A stretch of 64,000 bases of DNA from Methylobacterium trifolii (GCF_022179685.1 NZ_BPRB01000063.1:1-64000), one strand, 5' to 3'. Numbered from the stretch's first letter, positions 26,028-35,795 are shown. The notes: generated by a model from the letters alone, not told the origin. Made by a program: numbers and translations.

Positions 26028-27449
26028 TCAGTTCTTGGCCACGAAGCACTGGCCGCCCGCGCCCTGGAGGGCGCTGCACAGGCTGGTCGCCTCGGCCTTG
26101 GCCAGGGGCCCGACGCGGACGCGGAAGATGGTCTTGCCGTTGACCTCGGCCTGCCGGATCAGCTCGGGCTTGCCGGCGAGCTGGCCGTACTTGCCCTGCA
26201 TCTCGCGGAAGGCGGCCTGGGCGTCGCGGGCGCTGTTGCGCACGCCGAGCTGGACCGAGAAGCCGCCCACCGCCGCGTCGCTCACCGTAGAGGCCGTGGC
26301 CGTGGCGGCGGTCGTCGCCGGCGATTCGACGGGGCTGGTCACGTCCGGCGCGATCGAGGCGACGCGCTGCGGCGCCTTCGGCCGGACGGGGGCGGGCGCC
26401 GCGGCGACGGGGGTACGCTCGGCGGACGGGGCGGGCTGGACCGAGGCCGTCTGCGTCGGGGCGGGCTGCACGGGAGCGGCCTGGGCGGGCATCTGCGGCG
26501 TCGCGGAGGCCTGGCGGATGGAGCGCGACCGCGGGGCGGGAGCCTCGTCGGAGGGCAGGGTCATGGTCGGGATCGCGGAGGGAATCACGGGCTCGACGGC
26601 GGCGTCGCGCTGGGCTGCGGCCGGGGGTGATTCGGGCTTGACCGCCACGGTGCGGACCCGGCGGGGCTCGCCGAAGGCGTCGAGCGGCGCGCTGCCCGGC
26701 GTGACGCTGCCGGTCTGCGATCCGGTCTGGGCGCTTCCTTGGGCATTCCCTTGGGCCGAGCGGGCCGCCTGGGCCACGTCGAGGGGCTGCTCCTCGCGGT
26801 TGACGATGCGGATCTGGCTGTCCTTGACCTTGGGCTCGTAGATCTGCCGGTTCTGGTCGGGGATCTCGACGCCGTCGGCGACCTTGGGGGCGACCTTGAG
26901 GGGCGAGGTGTCCGCCTGGACGATCGGCACGCCGCCGGAGCCGCCGTGATGCAGGCCCTTCCAGGTCAGGGCGCCGGTGACGGCGACGACGACGACCGCG
27001 ACGCCCGCGCCCACCGTGGCGAGGCGCCGGCGGGGCTTCACCCGCTTGAGGGCGCGCCCGTCGTAGACCTCCGGCTCCGCCGCCTGCTCCGGCTCGGCAT
27101 GGGCGGGGTCTGCCGCGTAATCGTGCTCGACGGAGGCGAGGTACTGGTCGAAGGCGTCGGCCGGCGTCGGCCGGGGGGCGGCCTCCGGGGCGAAGCTCGG
27201 CTCGATCCGGCCGCGGGGGTCGTGCCCGGCTTGCTGGCCGGCCGCGGCCTGCTGGGCGGCGTCCGTGGCGTGGCGCGCGTCGCGGGCGGCGAGCAGGGCG
27301 CGGAAGGGATCGTCCTGCCCGACGATGCGGGCGAGTTCGGCCAGCGGGTCGCCCTTGCCCGTGGGCTGGGGGCTCGCCGCGGCGGCGGAGTGCTGCAGGT
27401 CGCGCGCGAAGGCTTCGAGATCGACCGGCGCGCGCGAAGCGTTCGTCAT
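26028..27449 (-). CDS. SPOR-domain cell-envelope protein
   Basis: A 473-residue bitopic protein: cytoplasmic N-terminus (about 1-145, Pro/Ala-rich), one transmembrane helix (RRRLATVGAGVAVVVVAVTGALTW, about 146-168), a long Ala/Pro/Thr-rich periplasmic linker, and a C-terminal SPOR domain (about 395-470: FSVQLGVRNSARDAQAAFREMQ ... FRVRVGPLAKAEATSLCSAL). SPOR domains bind denuded glycan strands at the septum. It lies between argS and nagZ, a conserved alphaproteobacterial order, so a role in division-site peptidoglycan metabolism is inferred. Confidence 0.9.
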   Translation of the reverse strand: MTNASRAPVDLEAFARDLQHSAAAASPQPTGKGDPLAELARIVGQDDPFRALLAARDARHATDAAQQAAAGQQAGHDPRGRIEPSFAPEAAPRPTPADAFDQYLASVEHDYAADPAHAEPEQAAEPEVYDGRALKRVKPRRRLATVGAGVAVVVVAVTGALTWKGLHHGGSGGVPIVQADTSPLKVAPKVADGVEIPDQNRQIYEPKVKDSQIRIVNREEQPLDVAQAARSAQGNAQGSAQTGSQTGSVTPGSAPLDAFGEPRRVRTVAVKPESPPAAAQRDAAVEPVIPSAIPTMTLPSDEAPAPRSRSIRQASATPQMPAQAAPVQPAPTQTASVQPAPSAERTPVAAAPAPVRPKAPQRVASIAPDVTSPVESPATTAATATASTVSDAAVGGFSVQLGVRNSARDAQAAFREMQGKYGQLAGKPELIRQAEVNGKTIFRVRVGPLAKAEATSLCSALQGAGGQCFVAKN

Positions 27450-27481
27450 TGCAGCATCCTCACATTCAACGCCGGCTCGGG

Positions 27482-29242
27482 CTACCGCATCTCGTCGGGC
27501 GCGGTGACGCCGAGTACCGCGAGACCGGAGGCGATCGTGCCCCGCAACGTCTCCACGAGGGCCAGCCTCGCCTGGGTGGACTTTAGGTCGGTTGCATTAA
27601 CAAACCGTAATTGCGGCAAGTCTTTGCCCTTGTTCCAGAAACTATGCAGCGCACTTGCGGTTTCATAGAGGTGGAAGGCGACGCGGTGCGGTTCGTGCGC
27701 GGCGGCCGCCGCCTCCAGCACGCGCGGATACTGCGCGATCAGGCGCATCATCTCCGCCTCGCCCGCATCCGTAAGGAGGGTGAGGTCGGCCGCCCCCAAA
27801 TAGTCCGCGTCGGCGAAGTCGGTATCCGAAAAGGCTTCGCGGGCCTGGCGCTGCACCGAGCGGCAGCGGGCATGGGCGTACTGGACGTAGAAGACCGGGT
27901 TGTCCTTGGATTGCTCGACCACCTTGGCGAGATCGAAGTCGAGGGTCGCGTCGTTCTTGCGGTAGAGCATCATGAAGCGGATCGCGTCGCGGCCGACCTC
28001 GTCGATGACCTCGCGCAGGGTCACGAACTCGCCCGAGCGCTTGCTCATCTTCACCGGCTCGCCCGCGCGCAGAAGCCGCACGAGCTGGCAGAGCTTGACG
28101 TCGAGGCGCGCCCGCCCGTCGGTCACGGCCTTCACGGCCGCCTGCATGCGCTTGACGTAGCCGCCGTGGTCGGCGCCCAGCACGTCGATCAGCTCGGTCG
28201 CGCCGGCCAGGTACTTGGCCCGGTGATAGGCGATGTCGGAGGCGAAGTAGGTGTACGAGCCGTCCGACTTCAGCAGCGGCCGGTCGGTGTCGTCGCCGAA
28301 CTCCTTGGTGCGGAACAGGGTCTGCTCCCGGTCCTCCCAATCCTCCGGCACCTGCCCCTTGGGCGGCGGCAGCCGGCCCTCGTAGACGAGGCCCTTCGCC
28401 CGCAGCTCCGCAAGGAGGGCGGCGACCGCCCCCCCGTTGCCGTCCTGCAGGGTGCGCTCGGAGAAGAACACGTCGTGGTGGATGCCGATGGCGGCCAGAT
28501 CCGCCCGGATCATGTCCATCATCATGGCGATGGCGGTGTCGCGCACCGGGGCCAGCCACGCGGCCTCGGGCAGGCCGAGCAGGGCGCGGCCGTGGCGCTC
28601 GGCCAGGGTGCGGCCCACCGGCACGAGGTAGTCGCCCGGATAGAGCCCCTCGGGGATCGGGCCGACCGCCTCGCCCAGCGCCTCGCGGTAGCGCAGGTAG
28701 GCGGAGCGGGCGAGCACGTCGACCTGCGCGCCGGCATCGTTGATGTAGTACTCGCGCGTCACGCTCCGGCCGGCGGCGACCAGGAGGTTGGCCAGCGCAT
28801 CGCCGAACACCGCGCCGCGGCCGTGGCCGACATGCATCGGCCCGGTGGGGTTGGCCGAGACGTACTCGACGTTGACCGGCCCACCCGCCATGTGCCCGCG
28901 GCCGTAGCCTTGGGGATCGGCCAGCGCTGCGCGCACCACATCGTGAAAAACCTCGGGGGCCAGGCGCAGGTTGATGAAGCCGGGGCCGGCGACGCTGGCC
29001 TCCACCACCCGCGGGTCGGCGCGCAGCTCCGCCGCCAGGGCCTCGCCCAGGGCCTTCGGGTTGGCCTTGGCCTCCTTGGCGAGCACCAGGGCGGCGTTGG
29101 TGGCGAGGTCCCCGTGGCTCGGGTCGCGCGGGGGCTCGACCACCACGCGGGCGAGGTCGAGCCCCGCGGGCAGCGTGCCGGACCGGGTCAGCGCTTCGAG
29201 AGCCTCGCGCACGCGCGCCTCGAACAGGGCGAAGATGTTCAT
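27482..29242 (-). CDS. argS: arginyl-tRNA synthetase
   Basis: Class I aminoacyl-tRNA synthetase charging tRNA-Arg. The 586-residue product has the N-terminal Add-1 tRNA-recognition domain (begins [15 protein letters not shown]), the HIGH motif as [13 protein letters not shown], the KMSK motif as [13 protein letters not shown], and the ArgRS C-terminal anticodon domain ending in [14 protein letters not shown]. It is upstream of the SPOR gene, 32 nt away, and probably co-transcribed. Confidence 0.97.
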   Translation of the reverse strand: MNIFALFEARVREALEALTRSGTLPAGLDLARVVVEPPRDPSHGDLATNAALVLAKEAKANPKALGEALAAELRADPRVVEASVAGPGFINLRLAPEVFHDVVRAALADPQGYGRGHMAGGPVNVEYVSANPTGPMHVGHGRGAVFGDALANLLVAAGRSVTREYYINDAGAQVDVLARSAYLRYREALGEAVGPIPEGLYPGDYLVPVGRTLAERHGRALLGLPEAAWLAPVRDTAIAMMMDMIRADLAAIGIHHDVFFSERTLQDGNGGAVAALLAELRAKGLVYEGRLPPPKGQVPEDWEDREQTLFRTKEFGDDTDRPLLKSDGSYTYFASDIAYHRAKYLAGATELIDVLGADHGGYVKRMQAAVKAVTDGRARLDVKLCQLVRLLRAGEPVKMSKRSGEFVTLREVIDEVGRDAIRFMMLYRKNDATLDFDLAKVVEQSKDNPVFYVQYAHARCRSVQRQAREAFSDTDFADADYLGAADLTLLTDAGEAEMMRLIAQYPRVLEAAAAAHEPHRVAFHLYETASALHSFWNKGKDLPQLRFVNATDLKSTQARLALVETLRGTIASGLAVLGVTAPDEMR

Positions 29243-29477
29243 GATCGCAGTCGGTTTCCGCTCGCACGGGCCGCGGCCCGTGCCTTACGGGGCTCGATAG
29301 CAAGGGGGGCCTTGGGTGTCACGGCGGGCGGAGGCCGCCCCGTTCCCCGCCGCGGGACGGGTTATCAGGCCGGCCCGACTACGGATGCGTAGACTGACCC
29401 CTTGAACGGACGGGGCCAAGTTTGCGTTCAACCTGAGGGCCGCATGCCCTGCATGCCCCTGGCGGTGGAGAACGATC

Positions 29478-30005
29478 ATGAAGGCCCTTGTTCTGGCAGG
29501 TACGGCGCTCGGCGCCGCCCTGATGATGGTGCCCGCGGGCGCCGAGGCCCGCGGCTTCGGCGGCGGCTATGGCGGGCACGGCGGATACGGCGGCCATGGT
29601 GGCTTCGGAGGCCGCGGGGGCTTTGCCGGCCATCGGTCCGGCGGGTTCGGCGGCGGGGTCGCGGGCTATCGCGGCGGCTACGGCGGATACCGGAGCGCCG
29701 GCTACGGCGGCTATCGCGGCGGGTACGGTGGATACGGCGGGCGCGGATACGGCGGCCTCGGCTACGGCCTGGCCGGCGCCGGCATCGGCCTGGGCGTCGG
29801 GCTCGCGGCCGGCGCGCTCTCGGGCGGCTACGGCTATGGCGGCGGCTACGGGGGCTATGGCGGGGGCTACGGGGGATATGGCAGCTACGCCCCGGCGGGC
29901 TACGGCGGGTATGGCTACGGGGCAAGCTACGGCGGCGGCTACGGCTACGCGCCCGCCTCCTACGGCTACGGCACGTCCTACGGCGCCGATTGCTACGGCT
30001 ACTGA
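29478..30005 (+). CDS. exported Gly/Tyr-rich low-complexity protein
   Basis: A 175-residue protein with a clear signal peptide (MKALVLAGTALGAALMMVPAGAEA) and a mature part made almost wholly of GGY, GGYGG and GYGG repeats with a short hydrophobic stretch in the middle (GLAGAGIGLGVGLAAGAL, about 98-115). ATG 29478 has GGAG upstream. It is on the plus strand between argS and dgt, both minus-strand, so it interrupts that conserved pair. The composition resembles glycine-rich cell-surface proteins; the function is unknown. Confidence 0.75.
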   Translation: MKALVLAGTALGAALMMVPAGAEARGFGGGYGGHGGYGGHGGFGGRGGFAGHRSGGFGGGVAGYRGGYGGYRSAGYGGYRGGYGGYGGRGYGGLGYGLAGAGIGLGVGLAAGALSGGYGYGGGYGGYGGGYGGYGSYAPAGYGGYGYGASYGGGYGYAPASYGYGTSYGADCYGY

Positions 30006-30033
30006 CGCCCGCACCTTCGTCGCCCGCCGGACC

Positions 30034-31281
30034 TCACGGTTCGGCGAGCGGCAGGCCCCGGCTCGGGGGCGCCCAGTGCAGGTCCGGCGTGGTCGCGTGG
30101 AACCGGCGGTGGGCGAGCACCGCGTAGGTGTCGGTCATGCCGGCGATGTAGTCGGCGATGCGCCGGGCGACCCGGCCTTCGGGAGCCCGCTCCAGCCCGG
30201 CGCTCCATTCCTCCGGCATCAGCGACGGGTCGGCGGAAAAGCAAGCGAACAGCTCGGCGACGATGCGGTTGGCCTTGGCCCGCACCGCCATCACGCCGGG
30301 GTGGCGGTACATCCGGGCGTAGAGGAAGCGCTTGATGTCGGCATCGGCCCGGGCGATCGCCGGTGAGAAGGCGATGACGGGGCCCGCCGCCCCCCGGATG
30401 TCGGCGACGTCCTGCGGGGCGAGGGCCGCGATCCGGGCGTTGGCCTCCGCGATCACGTCCTCCACGAACCGGGTGATGACCCGCCGGGCCAGTTCGTGGA
30501 TCCTTCGCGATGTCTCCAGGCCTGGGTGCAGGGCCTCGATCTCGTTCAGCAGGCCTTCCAGGAACGGCACCTCGGCGAGGTCGGCGAGGTCGAACAGGCC
30601 GGCGCGCAGGCCGTCGTCGAGGTCGTGGGAATCGTAGGCGATGTCGTCGGCCAATGCCGCCGCCTGCGCCTCCGGTCCGGCGAAGCGCGACAGCTCCAAG
30701 GGGTGCTGCGCGTCGTAGTCCAGGATCGCGGCCGGGATGCCGGCCATCCGGTAGCGCGGCGTCGGGCCGCCCTCGGGCAGGAGCAGGGGGCCATTGTGCT
30801 TGACCAGCCCCTCCAGGGTCTCCCAGGCGAGGTTGAGGCCGTCGAAGCCGGCATAGCGACGCTCCAGCCGGGTGACGATGCGCAGGGCCTGGGCGTTGTG
30901 GTCGAAGCCGCCATGGGCCGCCATGCAGGCATCGAGCGCGTCCTCCCCCGTATGCCCGAAGCAGGTGTGGCCGAGGTCGTGCGACAGGGCCAGCGCCTCG
31001 GCGAGGTCCTCGTCGAGGCCGAGCGCACGGGCCAGCGCGCGGGCGATCTGGCTGACTTCCAGCGTGTGGGTGAGGCGCGTGCGGTAATGGTCGCCTTCGT
31101 GGTGCACGAAGACCTGGGTCTTGTGCTTGAGCCGCCGGAAGGCCGTGGAATGCACGATGCGGTCGCGGTCGCGCTGGAAGTCGCTGCGGGTCGGCGAGCC
31201 GGGCTCGGCGATCAGCCGCCCGCGGGTCCGGGCCGGATCGGTCGCGTAGGGCGCGCGCCAGCGCTCACCGTTGGCCCGCAC
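30034..31281 (-). CDS. dgt: deoxyguanosinetriphosphate triphosphohydrolase-like protein
   Basis: An HD-domain dNTPase (415 residues) that hydrolyses dGTP or related dNTPs to the nucleoside and tripolyphosphate. The metal-binding residues sit in [13 protein letters not shown] (His), [19 protein letters not shown] (HD) and [14 protein letters not shown] (Asp). [22 protein letters not shown] is the dgt signature. I chose GTG 31281 because AGGAGG lies 5 nt upstream; ATG 31323 would add 14 residues but has no ribosome-binding site and lies inside an inverted repeat. It is divergent from erpA. Confidence 0.93.
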   Translation of the reverse strand: MRANGERWRAPYATDPARTRGRLIAEPGSPTRSDFQRDRDRIVHSTAFRRLKHKTQVFVHHEGDHYRTRLTHTLEVSQIARALARALGLDEDLAEALALSHDLGHTCFGHTGEDALDACMAAHGGFDHNAQALRIVTRLERRYAGFDGLNLAWETLEGLVKHNGPLLLPEGGPTPRYRMAGIPAAILDYDAQHPLELSRFAGPEAQAAALADDIAYDSHDLDDGLRAGLFDLADLAEVPFLEGLLNEIEALHPGLETSRRIHELARRVITRFVEDVIAEANARIAALAPQDVADIRGAAGPVIAFSPAIARADADIKRFLYARMYRHPGVMAVRAKANRIVAELFACFSADPSLMPEEWSAGLERAPEGRVARRIADYIAGMTDTYAVLAHRRFHATTPDLHWAPPSRGLPLAEP

Positions 31282-31318
31282 GTCGCCTCCTGCCCATGAC
31301 GATCCCTTGTTCCCAAGT

Positions 31319-31340
31319 CTCATAGGTCGGGACCTATGAG
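31319..31340. promoter_or_regulatory. perfect 10-bp inverted repeat upstream of dgt
   Basis: Arms CTCATAGGTC and GACCTATGAG flank a 2-bp GG centre. The repeat lies 38-59 nt upstream of the preferred dgt start and about 200 nt from the divergent erpA start. A dyad of this length in a divergent promoter region could be a repressor operator; in the dgt mRNA it could also form a hairpin. No coding sequence covers it if GTG 31281 is the start. Confidence 0.6.
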
Positions 31341-31537
31341 GTCCGGCGGACGGCCGCCGCCCCGCAGTCGCGGGGGCCGCGCCTCGATGAGCCCTCCTCA
31401 CCGAGGCTCGGTCCGTCGGCCCCGCCTATCACGCAGCCCGCGTTGCGGCGCGGCCCCGTGGCGCATATCTTGTGGTGCGGCACGCATCCGGCAATCGCCG
31501 GGGGCGGCGTTCACCAGCAATCACCTGTGGCTCATCC

Positions 31538-31864
31538 ATGGCCGAGATCGTCCTGACCCCCCGCGCCGCCAGGCGCATCAACGAGATCATGGGCGCCGAG
31601 CCCCCGGGCGCGTCCCTGCGCATCAGCGTCAACGGCGGCGGCTGCTCGGGCTTCTCCTACGCCTTCGACATCGCCCGCTCGCGGGAGGCGCAGGACGTCG
31701 CGATCGAGCGCGACGGCGCCACCGTGATCGTCGACCCGGTCTCCCTGGAATACATCGCCGGCTCGACCATCGATTTCGTCAACGACCTGATCGGCCAGTC
31801 CTTCAAGATCGAGAACCCGCAGGCGACCGCCTCCTGCGGCTGCGGCACCTCCTTCTCGCTCTGA
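31538..31864 (+). CDS. erpA: A-type iron-sulfur cluster carrier (ErpA/IscA family)
   Basis: A 108-residue Fe-S carrier. The three conserved cysteines are present: one in VNGGGCSGFSYAF and two in the C-terminal ASCGCGTSF. MAEIVLTPRAARRINEIM is the usual start. It transfers 2Fe-2S or 4Fe-4S clusters to apo-enzymes. Its place opposite dgt is common in alphaproteobacteria. ErpA versus SufA cannot be settled by sequence alone; the position favours ErpA. Confidence 0.9.
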   Translation: MAEIVLTPRAARRINEIMGAEPPGASLRISVNGGGCSGFSYAFDIARSREAQDVAIERDGATVIVDPVSLEYIAGSTIDFVNDLIGQSFKIENPQATASCGCGTSFSL

Positions 31865-32140
31865 CGCGTCTCCACGCTCCAGGGAAAGACGAGACCCGTC
31901 AGGGACATCCGGGCGGGCCTTCGTCTCGGACATGATGTGGCCGCGCCGCGCGTTACCCCTCAACCGGCGCGTCGCACGGGCGCGGGCCGTTGCGTCCGTA
32001 TGACAGGCGGCACCGGAACGGCGTGGGTGCGGCGCGGCCTGATTGCCTCGCCCCGCAAAACCCGGCACGGATGCGGGCAGGCGCAGTGCGACCGGCAAGC
32101 CTCCCCTCAGACGAATTCCGCGCGAGCTTCGGACACCATC

Positions 32141-34105
32141 ATGACCCACCCGAAGGGCCGCGCCCGCCGCGTGCGGGCGGCATTCGCCTCGGTCTGCGCC
32201 TCGGTCTGCGCCTTGGCGCTGCTGGCCGGCGCCGGCGGGCCGCCGACGCCCGCGGCCGCGCAGGAGGCGGCCTCGGCGGTGCAGGACGTGACCCTGGTCG
32301 ACATCGCCCTGCCGCTCGGCACCACCCTGCTCAAGGCGCCGAGGGCGACGGTCAGCGGCACCCGCCTGTCCAAGGACGAGCTGATGGCCATCCTGCGGCC
32401 GGACTCGCCCGAGCCCTGGGCCGCCCGCCTCACCCGGCTGGAGGCGGCCAGCATCACCATCCCCGTCCTGGTCTCGGAGCATGCAGGCCCCGGCGAGGCG
32501 CGCCAGACCGTCACCTACCGCGAGGTCACCGCCCGCGACGTGCGCGCGGGCCGGATCGCCGAGCTGACCTCGGCGGGCGCGGCCATCAGCATCACGGGGG
32601 GCCCCTCGAAGGGCTCGGGCACCTACGGCCGCATCCAGGCCACCGACCTCGACCTCGCGGCGCTGACCCGCCTCTACGGCACGCCGGGCGACGGCAAGGG
32701 CGCGGTCCAGCGCGTCTACGCCACGATCAAGGTCGCGGACGTGATCTACACCGACGAGTCCGGCACGACGGTCAAGCTCGCCGCCCTCGACGGGCGCGAC
32801 CTCGGGGGCCGCCCGATCCCCGGCGGCTGGAGCGGCGCCTTCGACGCGCTCACCGCGAACCTCGCCGCCCTGGACGGCGACGCGGACATGTCGCCGGCCG
32901 AGCGGGCCGGGCTCGCGGGCGCGGCCGCCGACCTCGCCGAGGGGGTCTCGGTGGGCGGCCTCGAAGCGCGGGGCCTGTCCCTGAGCGACGCGGATTCGGA
33001 CGGACCGCTGCTGATCGAGGTCGGCCGCATCGCCTATTCGGCCTCCGGGGCCGATGCCGGCACGACGCTGGAGGCCGTCGCGGTCTCGCAAGGGGCCCTG
33101 CGCGCGCGGCTGGGCCGCCTGTCGCTGGCCGGCTTCTCCCTGGCGCCGACCATCGCCACCCTGCGCAGGCTCGCCAAGCCCGAGACGGAGGTGCAGGAGG
33201 AGGACCTGCGCCGGCTGGCGCCTGCGATCGGCGCCCTGAGCGTCCAGGACCTCAGCCTCGACCTGCCGCCGGGCGACCGACCCAAGGGAGACGGCCCCAA
33301 GGGAGACGGCACCAAGGGCGATGCGCCGAAGGCCCGGAACGCGGGCGGCAAGCGGGAGGCCAAGGGGGCCGATCCGAAGGGGGCCGATCCGAAGGGGGCC
33401 GATCCCCTGGCGCCCCCGAGCCCGGCAGCCCCCCTGCACCTGACCCTGCGCGACGCCGCGATCAGCTTCGGGCCGCCGCGGGACGGGGTGCCGACCGCCG
33501 GCCGCATCAGCCTCTCGGGCCTGACCCTTCCGGCCTCGCTGGCCGCCGGCACGCCGGTGCTCGATGCGCTGCCAGCCTACGGCTACCGGGACCTCGACCT
33601 GAACTTCGTGGCGGATGCCGCCTGGGACGAGGCCAAGCGCGAGATCTCGCTCCGCGAGGTCTCCGTGTCCGGCCGCGACATGGGCACCCTGCGGCTGGCC
33701 GGGACGCTCGGCGGCTTCGGGCCGGAGGTGTTCTCCGGCAGCCTGCCCGATGCCAGCCTGCTGATGTTCACGGCCACCGCCAAGACCCTCGACCTCACCA
33801 TCGAGAACACCGGCCTGTTCGAGCGCTTCCTCAGCGCGCAGGCCAAGACCCTGAGCCTGAAGCCGGACGAGCTGCGCCAGGAATACGTCACCGCGAGCCA
33901 GCTCGGCGTGCCGGTGATCCTCGGCAACTCCCCGGCGGCCCGCGCCATCGGCGCGGCGATGGGCCAGTTCGTGGTCAAGCCCGGCCGGCTCGCCCTCAGC
34001 GCCCGGGCCCGGAACGGGACCGGCCTCGGCTTCGCCGACTTCAGCGCCGCCCGCTCCCCCGCCGCCGTCCTCGACAAGCTCGACGTGGATGCCAAGGCCG
34101 ATTGA
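32141..34105 (+). CDS. large exported protein of unknown function, 654 aa
   Basis: ATG 32141 opens a frame with a signal peptide (VRAAFASVCASVCALALLAGAGG, cleavage near AAAQEA). The mature part is mostly regular beta/alpha alternation with many repeated 'L-x-D/G' blocks. Around residues 380-430 there is a low-complexity linker of PKGDGPKGDG and KGADPKGADP units. No domain is recognised. The pattern of periodic hydrophobic strands recalls AsmA-like or DUF-type periplasmic repeat proteins, but that is only an impression. It follows erpA by 276 nt and is the last high-GC gene before the AT-rich insert. Confidence 0.7.
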   Translation: MTHPKGRARRVRAAFASVCASVCALALLAGAGGPPTPAAAQEAASAVQDVTLVDIALPLGTTLLKAPRATVSGTRLSKDELMAILRPDSPEPWAARLTRLEAASITIPVLVSEHAGPGEARQTVTYREVTARDVRAGRIAELTSAGAAISITGGPSKGSGTYGRIQATDLDLAALTRLYGTPGDGKGAVQRVYATIKVADVIYTDESGTTVKLAALDGRDLGGRPIPGGWSGAFDALTANLAALDGDADMSPAERAGLAGAAADLAEGVSVGGLEARGLSLSDADSDGPLLIEVGRIAYSASGADAGTTLEAVAVSQGALRARLGRLSLAGFSLAPTIATLRRLAKPETEVQEEDLRRLAPAIGALSVQDLSLDLPPGDRPKGDGPKGDGTKGDAPKARNAGGKREAKGADPKGADPKGADPLAPPSPAAPLHLTLRDAAISFGPPRDGVPTAGRISLSGLTLPASLAAGTPVLDALPAYGYRDLDLNFVADAAWDEAKREISLREVSVSGRDMGTLRLAGTLGGFGPEVFSGSLPDASLLMFTATAKTLDLTIENTGLFERFLSAQAKTLSLKPDELRQEYVTASQLGVPVILGNSPAARAIGAAMGQFVVKPGRLALSARARNGTGLGFADFSAARSPAAVLDKLDVDAKAD

Positions 34106-34542
34106 TGGAGCGCTGCGCAAAAGCTTGGCTCCGGTCGTGACCGGGTACCTCGCCTCCCTTTGTCGCGAGTGGCGGACATCTGACGCTTGGTACTTTTTGG
34201 ACGTCCCCGGTTTCTATACGATTGATACGTTCGTCGGCGCGTTGGCGCATGTCTAGACGTGGCCGAAAGCTGTCGGTCCGCTTCGGAGCGAACGAGGGGT
34301 GTAGCGGACATTCTGCACGGCCCAGGTGAAGGCCTTGAAGTGACCCAAATCAGCTCCTGAGTATGTCCGCTTCCGGGCAGGCTGAGCGACTGGAACTGAC
34401 AGGAAGCCAACTCGCAGCTTTCGCCTTCTAACGACGAAAGCGGACTTTCTGGCGGGCGTGTTCTGTTAGACACCCCACATAAAAAGCGACCCTCCAAGGT
34501 TGCGTCGGAGCCACCTATGGATGATCCTCGCATGACAAGGAT
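34106..34542. other. left boundary of the AT-rich insert, non-coding
   Basis: About 440 nt without a gene. G/C content falls from the left edge. Five short copies of GCGGAC or its complement GTCCGC occur (near 34172, 34275, 34303, 34366 and 34440), several extended to GCGGACATTC or GCGGACTTTC. A hairpin GCTTTCG / CGAAAGC lies at 34417-34441. No integrase, tRNA or clear direct-repeat attachment site was seen. Confidence 0.45.
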
Positions 34543-35628
34543 ATGGCTACGGGAGTGCAGGCCTTGAGCTTGATGGACGATCTCGTTGCCATTCCGCAAC
34601 GCGAGAAAGGTGGAAGCATCGCGCTCGAACGGCTCGATTACCAATCATCGTGGGCTGTCTCGCTCGTTCTGATGCTGCACGAAAGGTCCGACGACTACGC
34701 AGTCGCGTTTGAATTCCACGACGACATTGTCGTGCTCAACAGCTCGTCCCAGCCCACAAGAGCAAGCTTCTACCAAGTCAAAACGAGAGACTCCGGCCAT
34801 TGGACCGTGAAGCGGCTTACACAACGCTACAAGCAGCGCGGAGGAAGCGACAGAGTGCCGTCAATAGTGGCCAAGATGTACGATAACCGGATCAAATTTG
34901 GCAGTGCGGCTGAGATTCTTGGCTTTGTCACCAATCAGCCTTGTGAATTCATTGAGCAGTCGAAGTGCCCTTGCACTTTCGATGAAGGGGATAGTGTCAA
35001 AACTGACGCGCTCAGGAAAGCCCTAGCTGCCGAGATTTCAACGTTCGCTGCAGGCGACATCAATTTATTCGAGTATCATCTATCGGACCTCCCTTTGAGG
35101 AGGCCCGGAACCATGCTCCGGGGTTTGATCCTCCAGTTTCTTGAGCGCGAACTTGGAATTCCGGACTGTCCATCATCGGCGTTCGTCGTGGTCGTTCTCG
35201 AACATGCCCGAGAACGATCTAAGCACATGGGTAGCGTGACGAACTTCCAGGATTTAATGCGGGCGAAGGCGCTCACGCGTGCTCAGGTTCAAGAGATGCT
35301 GGACGAAACGAAACGGCGCCATCAGAGTAGGCCAAAGTGGTCTGTTGTTTCGGGCGACCTTACAGGGATATCTCCCGTCCAGAAGCGCGACATCGGCCGG
35401 GCTTGGGCACGCTACGAGATTGACAAGCTCAGCCAAGCTTCACACGCTTTCGAGCGCTTTTGCACAAAACTGTGCGATCTCGCAAACAGTATTGACGATG
35501 ACGATCAAACGCTCGCTGAGATCGTCAGATCAAATCTTGGCCGCCTCCGCTCGCTCGGCCAGCAATTTGGCATTTCTCAGGACGAGGCATACCTAAGTGC
35601 CGCTTTTTTGTATGAGTTCTCATCATGA
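34543..35628 (+). CDS. DUF4297/Cap4-type dsDNA nuclease of a two-gene defence module
   Basis: A 361-residue protein whose N-terminal half is a PD-(D/E)xK-like nuclease: ALERLDYQSSWAVSLVLML, then FEFHDDIVVL (Asp60/Asp61) and FYQVKTRDSGHW (Gln78-Val-Lys80). This is the DUF4297 pattern found in Cap4 and Lamassu LmuA effectors. The C-terminal half (about 190-361) is helical and would be the ATPase-contacting region. Codon use is visibly AT-richer than the flanking genes. It overlaps a coupled small ORF by ATGA, and an SMC-like ATPase follows. ATG 34573 (MDDLVAIPQR) is an alternative start. Confidence 0.8.
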   Translation: MATGVQALSLMDDLVAIPQREKGGSIALERLDYQSSWAVSLVLMLHERSDDYAVAFEFHDDIVVLNSSSQPTRASFYQVKTRDSGHWTVKRLTQRYKQRGGSDRVPSIVAKMYDNRIKFGSAAEILGFVTNQPCEFIEQSKCPCTFDEGDSVKTDALRKALAAEISTFAAGDINLFEYHLSDLPLRRPGTMLRGLILQFLERELGIPDCPSSAFVVVVLEHARERSKHMGSVTNFQDLMRAKALTRAQVQEMLDETKRRHQSRPKWSVVSGDLTGISPVQKRDIGRAWARYEIDKLSQASHAFERFCTKLCDLANSIDDDDQTLAEIVRSNLGRLRSLGQQFGISQDEAYLSAAFLYEFSS

Positions 35629-35795
35629 CGGACGAGCGCAAATTTAGATTGCTGGTGAGGAATTTGCGCAAGAAGACAAATGAAAAACTTACTCTTCAAA
35701 AAATTATATCTCATGTCCGACCTGGAACAGGCGGCGTTCCAGACAACATTCGACCCGAAGATGACGATCATTCTAGGGGGCAACTCAACCGGTAA
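35625..35795 (+). CDS. possible small coupled protein, 56 aa
   Basis: An ATG overlapping the nuclease stop (ATGA) opens a 56-codon frame, MTDERKFRLLVRNLRKKTNE..., ending at TAA 35793-35795. The first 18 codons precede the ATPase start; the rest overlaps it in another frame. The product would be basic and helical at first, then Pro/Gly/Asp-rich. It occupies the place of the middle component in related three-gene systems but is much shorter. Alternatively it is only a translational bridge that brings ribosomes to the ATPase start at 35680, which has a weak ribosome-binding site. Confidence 0.35.
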   Translation: MTDERKFRLLVRNLRKKTNEKLTLQKIISHVRPGTGGVPDNIRPEDDDHSRGQLNR

